Positions 45,357-56,631 of a stretch of DNA of 64,000 nucleotides are shown one piece after another. The stretch is from Paractinoplanes durhamensis (GTDB lineage: Bacteria; Actinomycetota; Actinomycetes; Mycobacteriales; Micromonosporaceae): positions 248,001 to 312,000 of the forward strand of contig NZ_BOML01000006.1 in the NCBI RefSeq assembly GCF_016862175.1, read 5' to 3'. How positions within the stretch are numbered: position 1 is the first letter of the stretch; each line of letters begins with the position of its first letter. Under the pieces are notes generated by a model. That model saw only the letters and a program-made list of their open reading frames with translations, was not told the origin of the DNA and did not search any database. A program made the translations under genes and the position numbers.

Positions 45357-45436
45357 GTCAACTCCTCGCTTCGCTCCGAGTTACCAAGAGCAAATTCCGC
45401 ACTGAACTTGCCGATTCGCTCGCTACGCTCGCTCAT
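45353..45436 (-). CDS. Candidate 27-codon frame in a mini-repeat between cdd and deoA
   Basis: The ATG follows the cdd stop directly (TAG ATG) and the TGA overlaps the deoA ATG (ATGA). The product begins MSERSERIGKF and contains SERSEE twice-like pieces. Only 17 of 27 codons end in G/C, unlike genuine neighbours, so the translation may be incidental to a repeat whose job is to carry a ribosome site (GAGGAG) for deoA. Confidence 0.3.
   Translation of the reverse strand: MSERSERIGKFSAEFALGNSERSEELT
45365..45436. repeat. Mini-repeat element between cdd and deoA
   Basis: Contains the direct repeat CGCTCGCTACGCTCGCTC (45419-45435 area) and the related ctcgcttcgctccgag (45364-45380). Such pieces are short enough to be dispersed genomic repeats. 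On the transcribed strand the second ends in GAGGAG, the deoA ribosome site. Confidence 0.5.
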
Positions 45437-46156
45437 CTAGACCCCGTCCTGTGCCCACCGGGCGGGGATGCCCTCCGGTGGTTCTCCCTCGCCGGCCCAG
45501 GCCAGGCCGCCGTCGGCGTCCACCACCACGATCCGTGGCGTGCGGACCCGGCCCCACCCGACCGCCTCGGCGGTGGTGGGGAAGTTCGGACCCTCCTCGA
45601 GCACGCCCTTCGCGACGCCGCTCTCCTCGGGGCTGCCCCCGGACCGCTCCCAGTAGCCGGTCCAGACCGTCTCGCCGCCGGACAGGTCGGGGTGCACGAA
45701 GACCGTGCCCCGCCCGCGCCACTTGGCCAGCGCGGTCGGCACCTCGTGCCCGGCCGACGGCCCGTTGACCTTGTCGAGGTCGTCCGGCCCGAACGCGTGC
45801 GGCAACAGCTCGCTGAGCTTCAGCGGCCGTGGCAGCGCCTCGAACAGGCACTCCGGCCCGCCGTGCTCGTAGAGCAGCTGCCGGCAGCGCCCGCACGGCA
45901 TCAGCGGGTTGCCGTTGGCGTCCACGCAGGAGACCGCCACCAGCCGGCCACCGCCGGTCGCGTGCAGCGAGCTGACCAGCCCGCACTCGGCGCAGAGCCC
46001 GACGCCGTAGGACGCATTTTCCACGTTGCACCCGACGACGACCCGGCCGTCGTCCACCAGCGCCGCCACTCCGACCGGAAAGTCGGAGTAGGGCGCGTAC
46101 GCGTGCCGCATCGCCTCGATGGCGGCGGCCCGCAGTCCAGCCCAGTCGATCTCCAT
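45437..46156 (-). CDS. cdd: Cytidine deaminase with a C-terminal extra domain
   Basis: 239 residues against about 130 for the family. Residues 1-125 are a complete deaminase: FPVGVAALVDDG, NVENASYGVGLCAECGLV (zinc Cys and catalytic Glu) and PCGRCRQLLYE. The following 110 residues (WRGRGTVFVHPDLSGGE; VWTGYWERSGG; LEEGPNFPTTAEAVGWGRVR) form an unrecognised, tryptophan-rich domain. It deaminates (deoxy)cytidine. The transporter permease ends 26 bases upstream. Confidence 0.92.
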   Translation of the reverse strand: MEIDWAGLRAAAIEAMRHAYAPYSDFPVGVAALVDDGRVVVGCNVENASYGVGLCAECGLVSSLHATGGGRLVAVSCVDANGNPLMPCGRCRQLLYEHGGPECLFEALPRPLKLSELLPHAFGPDDLDKVNGPSAGHEVPTALAKWRGRGTVFVHPDLSGGETVWTGYWERSGGSPEESGVAKGVLEEGPNFPTTAEAVGWGRVRTPRIVVVDADGGLAWAGEGEPPEGIPARWAQDGV

Positions 46157-46182
46157 GCCCTGAATTCTGCCAGGTGAGCCGC

Positions 46183-47460
46183 TCAGCTCTTGACGTATGG
46201 GATGCCGTCCGCGGCCGGCGCCCGAACCCGGCCGACGAGACCGGCCACGGCCACGATGGTGGCGATGTAGGGCAGCATGTTGAGGAACTGGTTGGGCACC
46301 GGGCTGCCGGCCACGCTCAGGAAGTAGGCGAGCTTCTGCGCGAAGCCGAAGAACAGGGCCGCGCCGAGCGCGCCGAACGGGGTCCAGCGGCCGAAGATCA
46401 GGGCGGCCAGCGCGATGAAGCCGGCGCCCGCGGTCATGTTCTTGTTGAACGCGCCGGTGGAGACGAGCGTGAAGTAGGCCCCGCCGGCCCCGGCGATCAG
46501 ACCGCCGACCATCACGTTCACGTAGCGCAGGCCGCGCACCCGGACACCGACCGTGTCGGCCGCCGTCGGGTGCTCGCCGACCGCGCGGGTGCGCAGGCCC
46601 CACCGCGTGCCCTTGAGCGCGAAGTGGATGACGAAGACCAGGATCAGGGCGATCCAGACCAGCACGTTGGTGTGGAACAGCACCGGCCCGATCACCGGGA
46701 TGTCGGCCAGGCCCGGGATCTCCCAGCGCGGCATCTGCGGCGGCTGGTTGTACTTCAGGGCGTTCGGCTGCATCAGCCGCTCGTAGAGGAAGCCGGTGAC
46801 GCCGAGCGCGAACAGGTTGAGCACGGTGCCGACGACGACCTGGTCGACCAGGAATTTGATGGCCAGCACGGCCAGCATCGCGGCGATGATCAGGCCGCCG
46901 ATCATGGCGCTGATCAGGCCGGCCCAGACGCTGGTGGCGAGCGTGCCGACCAGGGCCGCGCCGAACGCGCCCATCAGGAACTGGCCCTCGATCGCCACGT
47001 TGACCACGCCGGAGCGTTCGCCGAGCACACCGGCCAGCGCGCCCAGGACGAGCGGCAGGGCGTACTCGACGCTGCCGCTGAGTGTGTCGATCAGCGGCAT
47101 GAACTTGCCGGCCACCTGCCAGCACAGGAACGACAGCACGAAGGCCGCGATGCCGAGGCAGAGCAGCAGGGTCTGCCAGCGCTTGGCCTTGCCGGTCAGC
47201 ATGACGACGCCGAGGGCCACCGCGATCAGCCCGAACAGGATCGTGCCGAACTGGCCGTTGATCGACAGCGCGGCGCCGCTCGCGTCGGTGCTGAGCGTGA
47301 AGCGGGCGGTCTTCGACTCGGCGAGCGGGCCGAAGATCAGCGCGGCCACCAGGCCGATGACCGTGACACCGGCGCCGAGCCGGCGGTCCCGGTTCCAGAA
47401 CCGGTCGGGTGCGGCCAACCCGGTCAGGTTTTCCACTGTTGCCGTGGACACCTGGGTCAC
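46183..47460 (-). CDS. Nucleoside ABC transporter permease (BmpC/NupQ-like, second permease)
   Basis: 425 residues with about ten membrane spans. GVVNVAIEGQFLMGAFGAAL and GLRTRAVGEHPTAADTVGV are typical of BMP-linked permeases of the RbsC/LivM-like group. The GTG start overlaps the first permease's stop by GTGA. It imports nucleosides with the neighbouring ATPase and BMP lipoprotein. Confidence 0.92.
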   Translation of the reverse strand: MTQVSTATVENLTGLAAPDRFWNRDRRLGAGVTVIGLVAALIFGPLAESKTARFTLSTDASGAALSINGQFGTILFGLIAVALGVVMLTGKAKRWQTLLLCLGIAAFVLSFLCWQVAGKFMPLIDTLSGSVEYALPLVLGALAGVLGERSGVVNVAIEGQFLMGAFGAALVGTLATSVWAGLISAMIGGLIIAAMLAVLAIKFLVDQVVVGTVLNLFALGVTGFLYERLMQPNALKYNQPPQMPRWEIPGLADIPVIGPVLFHTNVLVWIALILVFVIHFALKGTRWGLRTRAVGEHPTAADTVGVRVRGLRYVNVMVGGLIAGAGGAYFTLVSTGAFNKNMTAGAGFIALAALIFGRWTPFGALGAALFFGFAQKLAYFLSVAGSPVPNQFLNMLPYIATIVAVAGLVGRVRAPAADGIPYVKS

Positions 47461-48721
47461 CAGCCCTTCGACATCGAGGCGCCGAGCCGTGCGGAACGGG
47501 CGGCGCGGAGCTGGAAGATCGCCTTCACCATGGCGGGCGCGGCGATGAAGATGACGATCAGGGCCTGCAGCACGGTGACCAACTCGAGCGAGATGCCGAT
47601 GTCGACCTGCATCAGGTTGCCGCCGGCCCGTAGCCCGCCGTACAGGATCGCGGCGAACAGCGTGCCCCACGGCTTGTTCCGGCCGAGCAGGGCGACCAGC
47701 AGGCCGTCGAAGCCGATGTTGCCGGCCACCTGGGCGGTGAGCTTGTCGGCGGTGCCGAGCACCTGGGTCGCGCCACCGAGTCCGGCGAGGCCACCGGCCA
47801 CCACCATGAGCAGGGTGTACGTCTTGGCGACGCTCATCCCGGCGGTCTTGGCCGCGGGCGGGTTCACGCCCACCGCGCGCAGCTCGAAGCCGAAGGACGA
47901 CCGGTTGATGATCCAGGCGACCCCGGCGGTGACCAGCACGGCGACCACGATGCCGAGGTGCACCCGCAGCGGGGCGGGCAGCGCCGGCAGCTCGGCCGAG
48001 GTGGCGATGGTCTTGCTGATCGCGTCGCTGCGCTCCGGGTCCTGCACGCCCTTCTGCAGGATCAGCCAGCCGAGGAACAGCAGGGCCGTGTAGTTGAGCA
48101 TGATGCTGGTGATGACCTCGTGGGCCCCGGTGCGGGCCTTGAGGAAGCCGGGCACGAAGCCCCAGAGCGCGCCGCCGAGCACGCCGAAGAGCAGCGCCAC
48201 GAGCAGGTGCAGGCCGACCGGCAGATGGAACGCGAAACCGGCCACGCCGGCCAGCACGCAGCCCATGATCGCCTGGCCCTGGCCGCCGATGTTGAACAGG
48301 CCGCCGCGGAAGGCGAGCGCCACCGCCAGGCCGGTGAAGACCAGCGGGGTGGCGTAGGTGAGCGTCTCGGAGATCGGGTTGAACGCGGCCTGCCAGGTGC
48401 CGCTGCCGTTGAACCAGGCCTGGAACGAGGCCGGATCGAAGAGGGCGCCCTTGAACAGGTCGGCGTAGGCGCCGCTGATCAGGGTCCAGCTCGCCTCGAG
48501 CGCGTCGCTGGGCCGGGAGGTGAAGTACGCGAACTTGCCCAGCACCTCGGAGTCGGAGACCACGATCAGCACCGCCCCGACGACCAGCGCCAGGAAGATC
48601 GACAGGACCGTGACGGTGACCGTGTTGGCCGACCAGAGGTTCTTCAGGAAGAGGGTGAGGAAACCCTCCTCCTTTTCCTTGGGCGACTCCTTGGCGGGTG
48701 GGGGCGCCTCGACGTCGGTGG

Positions 48722-48725
<4 letters not shown>
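47457..48725 (-). CDS. Nucleoside ABC transporter permease (first permease)
   Basis: 422 residues. After a cytoplasmic stretch with charged residues (KEKEEGFL) come about nine spans; GGLFNIGGQGQAIMG and GFELRAVGVNPPAAKTAGM are family motifs. The GTG start overlaps the ATPase stop (GTGA), so four genes are tightly coupled in the order bmp, ATPase, permease, permease. Confidence 0.92.
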
Positions 48726-50347
<1,622 letters not shown>

Positions 50348-50353
50348 GTGGAA

Positions 50354-50394
50354 CCGCCGCACGGCTGCGAGGAAAACTCGCAGCCGGGCGGCGG
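50354..50394 (-). promoter_or_regulatory. Intercistronic hairpin between bmp and the ATPase gene
   Basis: Arms ccgccgc (50354-50360) and ggctgcgag (50363-50371) pair with ctcgcagcc (50377-50385) and gcggcgg (50388-50394), loop gaaaa. The ATPase ribosome site is in the stem. It probably lowers ATPase synthesis relative to the abundant binding protein or protects the bmp mRNA end. Confidence 0.65.
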
Positions 50395-50412
50395 CCGAAT
50401 GCTACTGCCGTA

Positions 50413-51504
50413 TTACTTCGGGGCGTTGGCCGACTCGACCTTGACGGCACCCGAGATGATGTCTGCCTTCAGCTTCTCGACCTCGGTCTTGAGACCGGCG
50501 TCGACCTTGCTGTCGAACTGGTTGTACGGAGCGAGCTCGACGCCGTTGTTCTCCAGCGTGCCCAGGTAGCCCGGGGTCGCGGCGAGCGGCGTGCCGGTGG
50601 CGCCGGCGACGACCGCCTTCTCCACCGCGTCCTCGATGTTCTTCACGACCGTGGTCAGGAAGACGCTGCAGTACTGCGCCGCGCTCTTGCAGCCGTCCTG
50701 GTCGACCCAGATGATCGAGACCTTGCCGCTGGAGGCCGTCGCGACCTCGGCCGCACCGAGGCCGGTGCCACCGGCGACCGGCAGGATCACGTCGGCACCC
50801 TGCGAGACGAAGGTGCTGGCGAGCGCCTTGCCCTTGGCCGCGCTGGCGAAGTCGTCGGTGAAGCTGCCGGCCTGCTTGGTCTTGTCCCAGCCGAGCACGA
50901 CGACGTTCTTGCTCTTCTGCTTGTTGTAGTACGCCACGCCGTCGGCGAAACCGTCCATGAAGATGGTCACCGGCGGGATCTTCATGCCGCCGAACGTGGC
51001 GACCTTGCCCGACTTCGAGTAACCCGCGGCCAGGTAGCCGGCGAGGAACGAGGCCTGGTGGGTGGCGAACTGCATCGGGTAGACGTTGGACCCGGTGCTA
51101 CCGCTGTCCACGATGGCGAACTGGGAGCTCTTCTCCGCGTCCGACACCTTCTGGGTGGCGGTGCCCATGAGGCCGCCGACCGAGAGGATGAAGTTGCACT
51201 TCTGGGTCACGAAGCCGCGCAGGTTGGGCTCGTAGTCAGCCTCGGCGGTCGACGCCACGTACTTCGGGTCGACGTTGCTGGCCTGCGTCTTCGCAGCCTG
51301 CAGACCGGCCCACGCGGAAGCATTGAACGACTTGTCGTCGATGCCGCCGGTGTCGGTGACCATGCAAGCCTTGTATGCGGCGGCGGCGCTCGTGGAGCTA
51401 CCGCTGGGAGTCTCGGCCGGGGCGTCACCACAGGCAGCGGCGGTGAGGGCAAGCCCACCGGCCGCGAGAACCGCAAGGATCCGCTTCCCACGTACTGGGC
51501 GCAA
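50413..51504 (-). CDS. BMP family nucleoside-binding lipoprotein
   Basis: 363 residues. Signal peptide with a lipobox ending LTAAAC and then the Bmp/PnrA fold (CMVTDTGGIDDKSFNASAWAGL, SQFAIVDSG, GGMKIPPVTIFMDGFADG). The protein binds nucleosides outside the membrane for the ABC importer. Start: TTG at 51504-51502, chosen because AAGGAG (51516-51511) lies 6 bases upstream; an upstream GTG at 51525 would put this ribosome site inside the gene. A small hairpin (51525-51542) lies in the leader. Confidence 0.94.
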   Translation of the reverse strand: MRPVRGKRILAVLAAGGLALTAAACGDAPAETPSGSSTSAAAAYKACMVTDTGGIDDKSFNASAWAGLQAAKTQASNVDPKYVASTAEADYEPNLRGFVTQKCNFILSVGGLMGTATQKVSDAEKSSQFAIVDSGSTGSNVYPMQFATHQASFLAGYLAAGYSKSGKVATFGGMKIPPVTIFMDGFADGVAYYNKQKSKNVVVLGWDKTKQAGSFTDDFASAAKGKALASTFVSQGADVILPVAGGTGLGAAEVATASSGKVSIIWVDQDGCKSAAQYCSVFLTTVVKNIEDAVEKAVVAGATGTPLAATPGYLGTLENNGVELAPYNQFDSKVDAGLKTEVEKLKADIISGAVKVESANAPK

Positions 51505-51510
51505 AACGCC

Positions 51511-51516
51511 CTCCTT
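51511..51516 (-). promoter_or_regulatory. Ribosome site setting the TTG start of bmp
   Basis: AAGGAG on the minus strand, 6 bases from the TTG at 51504. Confidence 0.6.
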
Positions 51517-51700
51517 CCAATGCACACCGACACCCGTCGGTGAGTCTTCAAGTTGGGGAGCGTAGCCGCAGGCCAGAGGGTCAACCGAAGTTTGCGCCGG
51601 ACTGTTGGCGCACCGTTATCTCGCCGCAACCGGGGATGATGTTGAACGCCGGTTTAGGCGGATCTAAGCGCGAATTGACCGGAGATTACGTAACATGCCG

Positions 51701-51970
51701 TTAATCTTGCGGCCCGGCGCCGACCTTGGCCGCGAATTCTTCGGCCGGCCGGGCCCGCCGCCAGGCGAGGACGCCGAGCACCCCGACGGTGGTGCCGATG
51801 GCCAGCGACGCCGCGATCAGCACGGCGTGCACCCAGAGGAACGACGTGGGGCTGCCGTCGGCGAACGACCGGTCATCCTTGTAGATCGCCAGGCCGAAGC
51901 GCGGCCAGATCACCCAGGTCCAGACGCCGACCGCGATCAGGAAAAGCGCCCAGCGCCGCGTGATCACCAT
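51701..51970 (-). CDS. SCO4848-like small membrane protein
   Basis: 89 residues with two membrane spans: [20 protein letters not shown] and [23 protein letters not shown]. The pattern (W.WVIW; WVH..L...S...G...G..G) matches the SCO4848 family of actinobacterial small membrane proteins. Function unknown. ATG 51970 follows a likely -10 GATAGT by 7 bases. It is divergent from the TetR gene with 55 bases between. Confidence 0.8.
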   Translation of the reverse strand: MVITRRWALFLIAVGVWTWVIWPRFGLAIYKDDRSFADGSPTSFLWVHAVLIAASLAIGTTVGVLGVLAWRRARPAEEFAAKVGAGPQD

Positions 51971-51998
51971 GCACGCCACTATCTCATCCACTTATAAA

Positions 51999-52012
51999 AG
52001 CGAGCGTTCGTT
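51999..52012 (+). promoter_or_regulatory. Probable TetR operator
   Basis: agcgagcgttcgtt is a near-palindrome (5 of 7 pairs) of the type AACGAACGTTCGTT used by many actinobacterial TetR proteins. It lies 14-27 bases upstream of the TetR ATG and also covers the SCO4848-like promoter, so one repressor may govern both. Confidence 0.45.
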
Positions 52013-52025
52013 TTACACTGGCAGG

Positions 52026-52613
52026 ATGCCACGCGTCTCCGAGGAGCATCTCACCGCCCGCCGCGAGCAGATCCTGGCCGCGGCCCGCACCTGCTTCCTG
52101 AGCAAGGGCCTGCACAACACGTCGATGCAGGACCTGATCCAGGAGGCCGGGCTGTCGGTCGGCGCGGTCTACCGCTACTTCAAATCCAAGCACGAGATCA
52201 TCAACGCCATCGCGATGACCGTGGCCGGCGGCTTCCAGCAGCACATCGACGCGGTGGCGGCCGAGCGGCTGCCGATGATCGAGTCGATCGAGCAGATCAT
52301 CACCGGCCTCGACCCGCAGATCGGCCCGGGCGGCAGCCTGCCGATCGCGCTGCAGATCTGGGCCGAGGCGACGCTCGACCCGGCGATCGGCGAGATCGTC
52401 AAGGAGCGCTACACCGGGATGCGGCTGAGCCTGCAGGCCGTCGTCGAGCACTCGGTGCAGAGCGGCGAGCTACCGCCGGACACCGACGTCGCCGGGGTCA
52501 CGTCGGCGCTCTACTCGCTGATCCCCGGTTACGCGTTGCAGCGGCTGCTGACCGGCGGGCCGGACCGGGACACCTACCTGGCCGGCGTGCGGGCCCTACT
52601 TCACCGGGGCTAG
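52026..52613 (+). CDS. TetR/AcrR family transcriptional regulator
   Basis: 195 residues. HTH: TSMQDLIQEAGLSVGAVYRYFKSKHEIINAI. The C-terminal domain is of the AcrR type (IALQIWAEATLDPAIGEIV). The gene is divergent from the SCO4848-like gene and overlaps the end of the next, convergent gene by 18 bases. Probably regulates itself and its divergent neighbour. Confidence 0.9.
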   Translation: MPRVSEEHLTARREQILAAARTCFLSKGLHNTSMQDLIQEAGLSVGAVYRYFKSKHEIINAIAMTVAGGFQQHIDAVAAERLPMIESIEQIITGLDPQIGPGGSLPIALQIWAEATLDPAIGEIVKERYTGMRLSLQAVVEHSVQSGELPPDTDVAGVTSALYSLIPGYALQRLLTGGPDRDTYLAGVRALLHRG

Positions 52614-52994
52614 CCGGGCCGCGATCCGGGCCCAGCCCTCGCGCACCTCGGCCTCGGTGGGTGCCCGCCCCGGGCGTACCCGCCGGGTCTCGTGATCCTC
52701 CTCGCCGAAGGCGTCGTCCTCCGGTGCCTCCGCCGCGGCCCGGGCCAGCTCGATCTCGTCCCGGATCGCCTCGGCGTCGGCTCGGGGCAGCAGCGGCTCG
52801 ACCACCGCCATCAGGTCCTCGTCGGCCACCACCGCCTGGGCGAGGGAGAGGGCGTGCGCCCGTTCGTAGGGACCGCAGACGATGGGTTCCCAGTCCTCCT
52901 CGTCGCCCAGCGAACCGATCGTGATGACCCAGGGAAGATCGGCCACCGGCGAATTCGCCGGCAGGTCAAGCGTCACGAGAGTGCCCACGGGCAC
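52596..52994 (-). CDS. Conserved actinobacterial protein, function unknown
   Basis: 132 residues from the GTG at 52994 that follows the YihY stop (TGA T GTG). The N-terminal part VPVGTLVTLDLPANSPVADLPWVITIGSLGDEEDWEPIVCGPYERAHALSLAQAVV looks like a small alpha/beta domain; the C-terminal part is charged. Longer frames (to 53045 or 53081) overlap the YihY gene and are less likely. It overlaps the TetR gene by 18 bases. No family is recalled with confidence. Confidence 0.55.
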   Translation of the reverse strand: MPVGTLVTLDLPANSPVADLPWVITIGSLGDEEDWEPIVCGPYERAHALSLAQAVVADEDLMAVVEPLLPRADAEAIRDEIELARAAAEAPEDDAFGEEDHETRRVRPGRAPTEAEVREGWARIAARLAPVK

Positions 52995-52995
52995 A

Positions 52996-53907
52996 TCATT
53001 CCGGGCGGGTGTGCCGAATCCAGCTATTTTGCCCCACCGGGGCATTTTTATCGTCAGCTGATAAGTCGACGACCCGACCATGCGGGCTGGTCGCCGCCCA
53101 GGCCGCGCCGAAGAGCAGCAGCTGGTTGAAGACGTACAGGTAGACCAGCACGCCGACGGCCGAACCGACCAGGGCGTAGGCCGGGTTGTGCTCGACCAGG
53201 CCGACGAACGACTTGCCCACCGTATTGAGCAACGTGATGCCGAAGCCGACCTGCAGCACCGGCGGCGCGATCCGGCGCACCGTCATCCGCAACCGCGGCA
53301 CGGCGGCCAGCAGCGCCGCCGCCAGCAGCATGTTGACCGCGATGGTGAGCAGCCAGCTCACCGCGTTCTGCACGAAGCCGTCGGCGAGCCAGTCGGTCAC
53401 CTTCTCCAGGCCGTAGACCGCGAGCTGGGAGAGGGCGAGCAACACGATCAGGCCGATCAGAACAAGAAGATCCAGCGCTTGCCGTACGCCGATGTAGCCG
53501 GGCTGCTCGGGAATCCGCCAGATGAGCCGCTGGGACGAGCGGATCGCCTCCACCCAGCCGATGCCGGTGAAGGTCAGCCCGAAGATGCCGACGATGCCGA
53601 CCGTCTTGCCGCTGGACAGGATCGCCTGGATGTCGAGGAACGGCAGGTTCTGGGCGAGGAACTCGGTGACGATGTTCAGCAGTTCGACGTTGCTGGTCAG
53701 CAGGATGCCGAAGATCGAATACCCGATCAGCAGCAGCGCGAAGATCGCGAAGAAGCCGTAGTAGGCGATGGCGGCGGCCAGCCGGCCACCCTGCGCGTCC
53801 CAGAAACGCAGCAGGGCCCGGCTGAGGTGATCGAAATACCGCGACCGGAAACGAAGACGCATGATTCGCGCTTCGGCGGCGTCATACGCCCGATCGATCG
53901 GGTTCAC
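52996..53907 (-). CDS. YihY/BrkB family inner membrane protein
   Basis: 303 residues with six membrane spans. GGRLAAAIAYYGFFAIFALLLIGYSIFGIL at the start and the later segment GFGITLLNTVGKSFVGLVE match the YihY/virulence-factor BrkB family (putative transporters, not RNase BN). Upstream of it lie the 2'-5' ligase-like and trpS genes in the same direction. Confidence 0.9.
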   Translation of the reverse strand: MNPIDRAYDAAEARIMRLRFRSRYFDHLSRALLRFWDAQGGRLAAAIAYYGFFAIFALLLIGYSIFGILLTSNVELLNIVTEFLAQNLPFLDIQAILSSGKTVGIVGIFGLTFTGIGWVEAIRSSQRLIWRIPEQPGYIGVRQALDLLVLIGLIVLLALSQLAVYGLEKVTDWLADGFVQNAVSWLLTIAVNMLLAAALLAAVPRLRMTVRRIAPPVLQVGFGITLLNTVGKSFVGLVEHNPAYALVGSAVGVLVYLYVFNQLLLFGAAWAATSPHGRVVDLSADDKNAPVGQNSWIRHTRPE

Positions 53908-53943
53908 GGCCGCACCGTAACCGAAATCACGGTGCGGGAAACT

Positions 53944-54474
53944 CTAGACACCCAGGGGGAAGTCGCGGCGTCTCCGCCAGGGCCCCTCGCCGCCGTGCGA
54001 GAACAGCGTGAACGACGTGACGTGGAATTTCGCCGAGAACCCGCCGAGGTCCTCGAACACCGCGTCGAGCTGCTCGGGCGACACGTCCTGGGCGACCGTC
54101 ACGTGCGGGTGATAGGGGAACCGGGAACCGCGGTCCACATCGTCCGACGACGTGATCGCCTCGGCGAGCAGCTCGCACTCGCTGATGCCGACCGCGAGCG
54201 CCACGAACACCACCTCGGTGATCGGCCGGAACGTGCCGGTGCCCCGCAGATGGATGGTGAACGGCTGCTGGGCGACCGCCACCTTCTCCAGGTGCTTCTC
54301 GACGGCACCGAGCGCGTCGGTGGCGATCTCGGTCGGGCCGAGCAGCGTCACGTGCGCCGGCGTGTAGGCGGCCTGCGGGTCACCGGCCGCGGCGCGGCGC
54401 AGCGTCAACTGCTCGCCCCACGGCTCGGGGATGTCGATCGCGACACCGATCCGCGTCGTCGCTGCGGCGGTCAC
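53944..54474 (-). CDS. 2'-5' RNA ligase / phosphodiesterase family protein
   Basis: 176 residues. Two HxT motifs are present: AHVTLLG and HPHVTVAQ, the catalytic pair of the 2H phosphodiesterase superfamily. RIGVAIDIPEPW at the N-terminus is the first strand. It probably hydrolyses or ligates 2',3'-cyclic or 2'-5' phosphodiester bonds; the substrate is unknown. It follows trpS by 6 bases, a pairing that may mean tRNA-related work. Confidence 0.85.
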   Translation of the reverse strand: MTAAATTRIGVAIDIPEPWGEQLTLRRAAAGDPQAAYTPAHVTLLGPTEIATDALGAVEKHLEKVAVAQQPFTIHLRGTGTFRPITEVVFVALAVGISECELLAEAITSSDDVDRGSRFPYHPHVTVAQDVSPEQLDAVFEDLGGFSAKFHVTSFTLFSHGGEGPWRRRRDFPLGV

Positions 54475-54480
54475 CGCCGC

Positions 54481-55614
<1,134 letters not shown>

Positions 55615-55656
55615 CTAGACTTGCCGAAAACAGCGTCGACTGAGGGGTTACACGTC

Positions 55657-56631
55657 GTGAAATTGCTCGTCACCGGGGGTGCCGGCTACGTCGGCAGCGT
55701 CACCAGCCGACTGTTGCTCGATGCGGGCCACGAGGTCACCGTGCTCGACAACCTCAGCACCGGTTTCCGCGAGGCCGTCGCGCCCGACGCGACCTTCGTC
55801 GAGAAGGACATCCGCGACGCGGCCGACGTGCTCACGCCCGACTCCGGCTTCGACGCGGTGCTGCACTTCGCCGGTCTGATCGCGGCCGGCGAGTCGATGG
55901 TCAAGCCGGAACTGTACTGGCACGACAACGTCGTGAAGTCCCTGGCCCTGCTGGATGCGGTGCGGGCGGCCCGGGTGCCGCGGTTCATCTTCTCGTCGAC
56001 CGCCGCCGTCTACGGCAACCCGGTCGAGCTGCCGATCACCGAGTCCGCGGCCAAGGCGCCCACCAACACGTACGGCGCCACCAAGCTGACCTTCGACCAC
56101 GCGCTGACCTCGGAGACGTACGCCCACAAGCTGGCCGCCGTCTCGCTGCGCTACTTCAACGTGGCCGGGGCGTACATCCAGGACGGCTACGAGATCGGCG
56201 AGCGGCACAGCCCGGAGACCCACCTGATCCCGATCGCGCTGCAGGTGGCCGCGGGTAAGCGGGAGAAGCTGCAGCTGTTCGGCGACGACTACCCGACCGA
56301 CGACGGCACCTGCGTGCGCGACTACATCCACGTGGCCGACCTCGCCCGGGCGCACCTGCTCGCGCTGGACGCCGCCACCCCGGGCGAGCACCGCATCTAC
56401 AACCTGGGCAACGGCAACGGCTTCTCCAACAAGCAGGTCGTCGAGGTGGCCCGCGAGGTCACCGGCACCGCGCTGCCGGCCGAGCTCGCGCCGCGCCGCG
56501 AGGGCGACCCGGCCACCCTGGTCGCCTCCTCCGCCAAGGCGCACGCGGAGCTGGGCTGGGTGCCGGAGAAGAACACGCTGCAGGCGATGATCTCCGACGC
56601 GTGGACGTTCTACCGCTCGCACGTCGCATGA
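55657..56631 (+). CDS. galE: UDP-glucose 4-epimerase (second galE copy)
   Basis: 324 residues. [14 protein letters not shown], the catalytic TYGATKL (YxxxK), and RYFNVAGAY are all present; the start KLLVTGGAG is right at the beta strand. GTG 55657 has TGAGGGG 9 bases upstream. The stop overlaps galK by ATGA, so this copy is the Leloir-pathway enzyme. It shares little beyond family motifs with the galE at 24457-25467, so the two are paralogues rather than a recent duplication. Confidence 0.93.
   Translation: MKLLVTGGAGYVGSVTSRLLLDAGHEVTVLDNLSTGFREAVAPDATFVEKDIRDAADVLTPDSGFDAVLHFAGLIAAGESMVKPELYWHDNVVKSLALLDAVRAARVPRFIFSSTAAVYGNPVELPITESAAKAPTNTYGATKLTFDHALTSETYAHKLAAVSLRYFNVAGAYIQDGYEIGERHSPETHLIPIALQVAAGKREKLQLFGDDYPTDDGTCVRDYIHVADLARAHLLALDAATPGEHRIYNLGNGNGFSNKQVVEVAREVTGTALPAELAPRREGDPATLVASSAKAHAELGWVPEKNTLQAMISDAWTFYRSHVA

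Noticed and set aside
46174..48093. 639-codon plus-strand frame opposite the transporter permeases
   Set aside because: Hydrophilic shadow of membrane-protein genes on the other strand.
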